Shown: piece by piece, positions 1 through 3,764 of the stretch | Layout of the letters: every line of letters begins with the position of its first letter | Numbering within the stretch: the stretch's first letter is position 1 | Assembly (NCBI GenBank): GCA_902773475.1 | Contig: CACYEO010000003.1 | Coordinates: 1-6,291 of the forward strand | Origin: an uncultured bacterium | Lineage (GTDB): Bacteria; Verrucomicrobiota; Kiritimatiellia; RFP12; UBA1067 | Direction of reading: 5' to 3' | DNA length: 6,291 nucleotides | The notes under the pieces: generated by a model | The model's database searches: none | Told to the model about the DNA's origin: nothing | What the model saw: only the letters and a program-made list of their open reading frames with translations | Program-made: the position numbers and the translations under genes

Positions 1-1
1 A

Positions 2-2065
2 GAAGGCGATGCGACCATAGCGGGCAACGTCGAGGCTACGACGACAACCGCCGAAGTGACGGCTGGCGGGACGGTGCTTGTCTCCGGCACGATGACGGCG
101 CAGACCGCCGCGACAATCACTGCCAACGGCACTGACGATACGGACGGTGCGAAGATACTCGGCACTGTGACTGCAACGACCGGCAATGCGAATGTCGAAG
201 CTGCGAACGATATAATCGTTTCTGGCACGGTAGAGGCGACTGCCGAGAATGCCACATTGACGGCTGGAAACAACGCAGACATCAGCGGTGCGGTGACTGC
301 CGGCAAGAACGCAACTATTGCCGCGAATGGCACGGATGAAGCCGATGGTGCTACAATCAGTGGCACCGTGACGGCGGGTCAGACTGCGAAAGTCGAGGCA
401 ACCGCTGGGAGCGTGGAAATTGGCGGAAAGGTAAAAGGCGATTCCGCAGTTTTGGCAAAGGCGGGTAAGGGTTTGACCGTCACGGCAGGAAACGGGAACA
501 AGGTTGAGGGCGGGAATGTCCGGCTCGAATCCGGTGAAGGCATGACTATATCTGCCGGAGTCGAAGGTGTGAACATTACGCTTGCAAGCACCGGCAATAC
601 GGTGAAAACCGATGGCAACGGTACTTTGAAAGCAACCGCTGGCGACATTTACGTGAACGGCAAGGAGGGCGTCACAATCGGTGCGGCGGTAAGTGCCGAA
701 GGCAACACGATTGCGCTCGAATCCGAAGACGGGGCGGTTACTGCGGATGGGAATGGTACGCTCGCTGCGACAACGGTATATGCCAAAGGAACCAGTGTCA
801 CGCTTGAAGGCACTGTTACGGCATCGAATGTCGGATTGACTGCTACCTCGGGGAGCGCGACAGTTGGAAACATCAACGCCAAGGGCGGAACGACGATTGC
901 CGTCAATGGCAAGGGGGGCGCTGATATCACCGCTCAAAACGGAGTCAAGATTGGAGCCGTTAATGCAAAGTGGAATAAAGTCAAGGAAACTGGCGAACTT
1001 GAAGAAAAATCCGCAAGTGTGACGGGCATGACATCCGGGGGGGCTGTAAAAATTACTGCCAAGAGCGGTGATGTCACATTGGATGCGCAGGTTTCCGGCA
1101 ATAGTGTTTCAATCACTGCCACCGACGGGAGCATAACGCAGACCTTTGGCGACAACACTATACCGACAGGCAATGGTGGTAAGGTTGATAAGAAGGATAT
1201 GGACAATGCTGTTGTCGCAACAGACACGGCTACATTGATTGCAGGCGGTTCTGTTGGAAGCACTGAAAAAGGATCGTCGTCTTATGTCGGGGTGGATGCC
1301 GACAATACGAAAGTGAATGCGGGTGAGAATGTGGCTGTTGCGGTGCGGCCCGGAGACAAGGGCAAGGACAAAGCTGAATTCCATATCAGCGGAATAAACG
1401 ACGGAGAAGCGGCGGAAATAGCGGACGTCTACATTCCCGGCACGCCTGGAAACGCGGACGGGAACACCGGCGATGCCATGAGCAGCATCAACGCCAAGAA
1501 GGTCATTGTGACGGCTGCGGACTTCAAGAACGGCGAGATAAAACTCGGTCCGAAGGTGTCCGATGTCACAGTGCGCAACTTCAAGAATGGCGGAGGCAGC
1601 CCTCTGATCGCCGTGTTCGAGAACGGTTCCAACCCTGCGGTCGAGAATCTTCCGAATGATGTGATCGTGTTCATCGACGGCCGTCTTGCAGGCGGAGATT
1701 TGAAGACGATAAACAAGCTCGGCGCTCTCGAAGCGTTCCCGGTGCAGACGCCGGAACTGAAGAGCGAACAGGGGATATTCGGCAATCCTGTCTTCCTGCA
1801 CGGCGACCTTGGCGTGGCGAATCCGTTCGCAGTGGGCGTAATCGACCATCTGTTTGCCGACATTCCGCGGATATATTTCAACTCGCTTGCGGAGGACGAG
1901 CTTCCGATGGATGCCCAAAAGCACATTGACGCGCCTGGTCTCAATCCCGAGTACACCAAGAAGTACACCGGCAAAAGCACTTCTTCCGCCGAAAGCGCTT
2001 CGGACTCCGGGACGCAGGACGCCAAGCCTGCGCAGGACGGAAAAGCAGGCGGCAAAGCGAAGTGA
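2..2065 (+). CDS. Filamentous-haemagglutinin-like beta-helix repeat exoprotein, C-terminal 687 residues (5' end outside window)
   Basis: The frame is open from the first complete codon at base 2 to TGA at 2063-2065, so the gene begins upstream; the GTG at 56 is an internal Val codon rather than a start. The protein is rich in Thr, Ala, Gly, Asn and Val and contains no cysteine. Its first ~450 residues are short beta-strand/turn repeats (GTVTA, ITANG, VSGTV-type motifs), strongest at bases 23-424, as in right-handed beta-helix adhesins and filamentous haemagglutinins. From about base 1430 the sequence becomes non-repetitive and more hydrophobic (motifs VIVFIDGRL, NPVFLHGDLGV, IPRIYFNSL), and it ends in a Ser/Ala/Asp/Lys-rich tail closing with GGKAK. 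I see no autotransporter barrel and no C-terminal aromatic, so secretion as a two-partner (TpsA-like) protein or by another route is possible; the N-terminal secretion signal lies outside the window. The phosphatase gene follows after 19 bases without a visible terminator. The surface or secreted location is inferred from composition; the ligand is unknown. Confidence 0.8.
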   Translation, partial: EGDATIAGNVEATTTTAEVTAGGTVLVSGTMTAQTAATITANGTDDTDGAKILGTVTATTGNANVEAANDIIVSGTVEATAENATLTAGNNADISGAVTAGKNATIAANGTDEADGATISGTVTAGQTAKVEATAGSVEIGGKVKGDSAVLAKAGKGLTVTAGNGNKVEGGNVRLESGEGMTISAGVEGVNITLASTGNTVKTDGNGTLKATAGDIYVNGKEGVTIGAAVSAEGNTIALESEDGAVTADGNGTLAATTVYAKGTSVTLEGTVTASNVGLTATSGSATVGNINAKGGTTIAVNGKGGADITAQNGVKIGAVNAKWNKVKETGELEEKSASVTGMTSGGAVKITAKSGDVTLDAQVSGNSVSITATDGSITQTFGDNTIPTGNGGKVDKKDMDNAVVATDTATLIAGGSVGSTEKGSSSYVGVDADNTKVNAGENVAVAVRPGDKGKDKAEFHISGINDGEAAEIADVYIPGTPGNADGNTGDAMSSINAKKVIVTAADFKNGEIKLGPKVSDVTVRNFKNGGGSPLIAVFENGSNPAVENLPNDVIVFIDGRLAGGDLKTINKLGALEAFPVQTPELKSEQGIFGNPVFLHGDLGVANPFAVGVIDHLFADIPRIYFNSLAEDELPMDAQKHIDAPGLNPEYTKKYTGKSTSSAESASDSGTQDAKPAQDGKAGGKAK
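23..424 (+). repeat. Six tandem beta-helix coil units (21 or 25 codons) in the exoprotein
   Basis: Read in the exoprotein frame, six consecutive units each begin with Gly followed by a TVTA-like strand: 23-85 (21 codons), 86-160 (25), 161-223 (21), 224-286 (21), 287-361 (25) and 362-424 (21). The 25-codon units carry a four-residue insertion within an Asp-rich turn (ANGTDDTDGA and ANGTDEADGA), 67 codons (201 bp) apart, giving a 25-21-21 higher-order repeat. Unit length fits one rung of a right-handed beta-helix. The DNA copies differ mostly by many substitutions, so the repeats are old and held at protein level. Confidence 0.7.
611..768 (+). repeat. Diverged DGNGTL repeat pair in the exoprotein
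   Basis: The motif (T/A)DGNGTL followed by (K)AAT-like residues occurs at base 611 and again at base 746, 135 bp or 45 codons apart. Each copy sits after a strand ending in VKT or VTA. This continues the beta-helix pattern beyond the clean 21/25-codon units but with a different spacing, so it is a diverged section of the same repeat domain. Confidence 0.45.
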
Positions 2066-2084
2066 TCCGGCGGTTCCGGGCGAA

Positions 2085-3764
2085 ATGGCCAACTTTGGAC
2101 ACATACTCTCGGCCGGCCTGACCGATGTCGGGCGGAGGCGCAAAAACAACGAGGACTCCTACGGGACGCATCCCGCGGAAGGGGTTTTCGTGGTGGCGGA
2201 CGGCATGGGCGGCGGCGACGACGGCGAAGTGGCGTCCGCCGCCACGGTGAAGGCCGTGGCCGATTTCGCCTCGCGGTGCAGTCCGCCCGGCGGCAAGGCG
2301 TGGCCTGCGGACGGCCTTGCAGACGCGCTGTCCGCAGAGCTGGACGGGGCATCGGCCTGGATATGCGCCCGTGCGCGGGAAAAGAAACTGAAGACGTGCG
2401 GCTCCACTTGCGTCGGCGTGATTTTCAATCCAGGCCGTCCAGATTCTCCGCTTGCGTTCCACGCGGGCGACAGCAGGCTGTACCAGATACGCGGCAAATC
2501 GATAAAGCAGATAACGGCCGACCATTCCGCAGCGGCCATGTTCGGCGCAAAGAGCGAAGAAGACGTAAATCCGATGTTTCGCGGAGTCATCACCCGGGCT
2601 GTCGGTCTTGCGCCGCACGTGGAGCTTGAACGGACCGAATTCCGCATAAAGGAAGGCGACAGGCTGATACTGTGCTCGGACGGATTGAGCAAGATGGTGC
2701 CGGACAAGGACATCTGCGCAATGGTGCGGTCGGCGAAATCGCCCGAGGACGCGGTGAAAACCCTTGTCGATGCGGCGAACAAGGCCGGCGGCGTGGACAA
2801 TGTCACTGCGGTGGCGATGTTCGTCGGCGCGCTCCCGCCGCCTCTTCCCGTGACGGCGCTTCCGCCCGGTTTCGTCAAGCAGCCCGCGAAGCAGACGGAC
2901 GATGGTTCGCAGATGACGGCTGTCGGCAGCCTGTCCGGCATGCACGACGCGGTTACCGCCACGGTCGGCGGCATCGGGCAAGATACCACGCTGTCCGGCT
3001 GCGACTTGCCTGAATCGGCCGCAACAGTGATTCCCGCGCCGGACGCGGCAACGGAAATTTCTGGAATGCCGTCCGCCTCCGTCCCGCGCAAATTCCCCGT
3101 GAAGACCGCAGTGGCCGCGATTGCGGCTGGCGTGGCGGCGATTGCCGTCGCCGCAGTCTGCCTGCGCGGTTGCGGCGGTGCGGAAGGCGGCGGAGAATCA
3201 TCCGCAGGGAAAACAACGCCTGCACCGGAAAAAACTGACACTCCGGATGTTCCGGCGGGTCTGGAAAAGCCGGTTGCTCCAGAAACTGCCGGCAAGCCGG
3301 AAGGGGCGAAGCCGCCGGAAAAGGGATTTGTGCGCGTACGGGCGCTTTCCGCAGAAATTCAGTGTTTCATCGACGACAAGCCGGTCGCCTCCGGCGAAAG
3401 GATTGAACTGCCGGCGGGGCGGCACGAATACCGGTACGAAAATACGGAACAGTTTACATACAACGGCAAGACGGTGCGGAGGTACGCCGCTTCGACGCTG
3501 AAAAACGTGAATGTGGAGGGCGGAAAAGAACACGAGATTCCGCCCAACGGGGAGTGGTACGAGTCCAAAGAGTACAATGAATTGATGAATATTAAACGAG
3601 AGGACGAGCGCGCGGCGGAGGATGTCGGCAGGCGAGCCAATGAAGAATCCAAGAAACGCGATGAGTTGAGCAAATCCGCAGCGGAAAAGCCGCGTGGAAC
3701 TGCGGAGCCGGGAAAGCGCGGCGGGAAGAAATCCGGCAAAACCGGCAGAAAGGGCGGTCTGTAA
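2085..3764 (+). CDS. Membrane-anchored PP2C-family Ser/Thr protein phosphatase with extracytoplasmic C-terminal domain
   Basis: 559 residues. It should remove phosphate from Ser/Thr on proteins in the cytoplasm, most likely targets of the adjacent kinase. The catalytic domain (about 5-248) has the PP2C motifs in order: TDVG (13-16) and NNED (21-24), VVADGMGG (36-43, metal Asp39/Gly40), AGDSR (127-131), ADHS (145-148), CSDGLS (197-202) and GGVDNVT (235-241), so the metal-binding aspartates are present. The usual His of the bacterial GGH..GE.AS motif is replaced by Asp (GGDDGEVAS). A Thr/Ser-rich juxtamembrane linker (250-335) leads to one Ala/Val-rich membrane helix (about 341-360), a Pro/Glu linker (361-414), a PEGA-like domain shared with the kinase (415-507), a charged helical stretch and a Lys/Gly-rich basic tail. 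The ATG at 2085 is chosen because the catalytic domain begins at once; no good Shine-Dalgarno precedes it, suggesting read-through coupling from the exoprotein gene. Domain order recalls PstP/PrpC phosphatases, but the large ectodomain is unusual. Function of the catalytic part is sure; targets are inferred. Confidence 0.93.
   Translation: MANFGHILSAGLTDVGRRRKNNEDSYGTHPAEGVFVVADGMGGGDDGEVASAATVKAVADFASRCSPPGGKAWPADGLADALSAELDGASAWICARAREKKLKTCGSTCVGVIFNPGRPDSPLAFHAGDSRLYQIRGKSIKQITADHSAAAMFGAKSEEDVNPMFRGVITRAVGLAPHVELERTEFRIKEGDRLILCSDGLSKMVPDKDICAMVRSAKSPEDAVKTLVDAANKAGGVDNVTAVAMFVGALPPPLPVTALPPGFVKQPAKQTDDGSQMTAVGSLSGMHDAVTATVGGIGQDTTLSGCDLPESAATVIPAPDAATEISGMPSASVPRKFPVKTAVAAIAAGVAAIAVAAVCLRGCGGAEGGGESSAGKTTPAPEKTDTPDVPAGLEKPVAPETAGKPEGAKPPEKGFVRVRALSAEIQCFIDDKPVASGERIELPAGRHEYRYENTEQFTYNGKTVRRYAASTLKNVNVEGGKEHEIPPNGEWYESKEYNELMNIKREDERAAEDVGRRANEESKKRDELSKSAAEKPRGTAEPGKRGGKKSGKTGRKGGL
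3105..3164 (+). other. Coding segment for the phosphatase membrane helix
   Basis: Residues 341-360 form an uncharged run of Ala, Val, Ile and Gly preceded by basic residues (RK, K340) and followed by LRGCGG. The basic residues on the catalytic-domain side fit the positive-inside rule, placing the phosphatase domain in the cytoplasm and the C-terminal domain outside. No lipobox or signal peptidase site stands out. Confidence 0.85.
3317..3607 (+). repeat. Copy 1 of the shared ectodomain cassette (in the phosphatase)
   Basis: This 291-bp block aligns without any gap to 6001-6291 (constant offset 2684), with an exact 64-bp core at 3422-3485 matching 6106-6169. It encodes phosphatase residues about 415-507. 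The pattern CFIDDKPVASGERIELPAG, then HEYRYE, then VEGGKEHEIP has the short-strand, 'decorate-and-pull' look of PEGA domains (a V.IDG-P-V...ELPAG.H core), followed by NGEWYESKEYNEL and a charged helix. The PEGA assignment is pattern recognition, not a search result. Confidence 0.9.
3748..3754 (+). promoter_or_regulatory. Probable ribosome-binding site of the kinase gene
   Basis: GAAAGGG lies nine bases before the ATG at 3764, inside the end of the phosphatase gene. It is a moderate purine-rich match to a Shine-Dalgarno site. With the TAATG stop-start overlap it points to translational coupling of phosphatase and kinase, which would keep their amounts in proportion. Confidence 0.45.

Noticed and set aside
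1854..2084. Upstream in-frame extension of the phosphatase to an ATG at 1854
   Set aside because: The extra 77 residues are Arg/Thr/Pro-rich out-of-frame translation of the exoprotein's 3' end. The ATG at 2085 starts directly at the PP2C domain.
2066..2084. Possible terminator or promoter between exoprotein and phosphatase
   Set aside because: Only 19 bases, with no stem followed by a T-run and no -10/-35-like pair.
1109..2149. 346-codon minus-strand frame opposite the end of the exoprotein and start of the phosphatase
   Set aside because: It crosses two well-supported plus-strand genes, is Arg-rich and featureless, and has no ribosome site evidence.
1941..2981. 346-codon minus-strand frame opposite the phosphatase
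   Set aside because: Antisense shadow of the PP2C catalytic domain; composition is Arg/His/Gly-rich without motifs.
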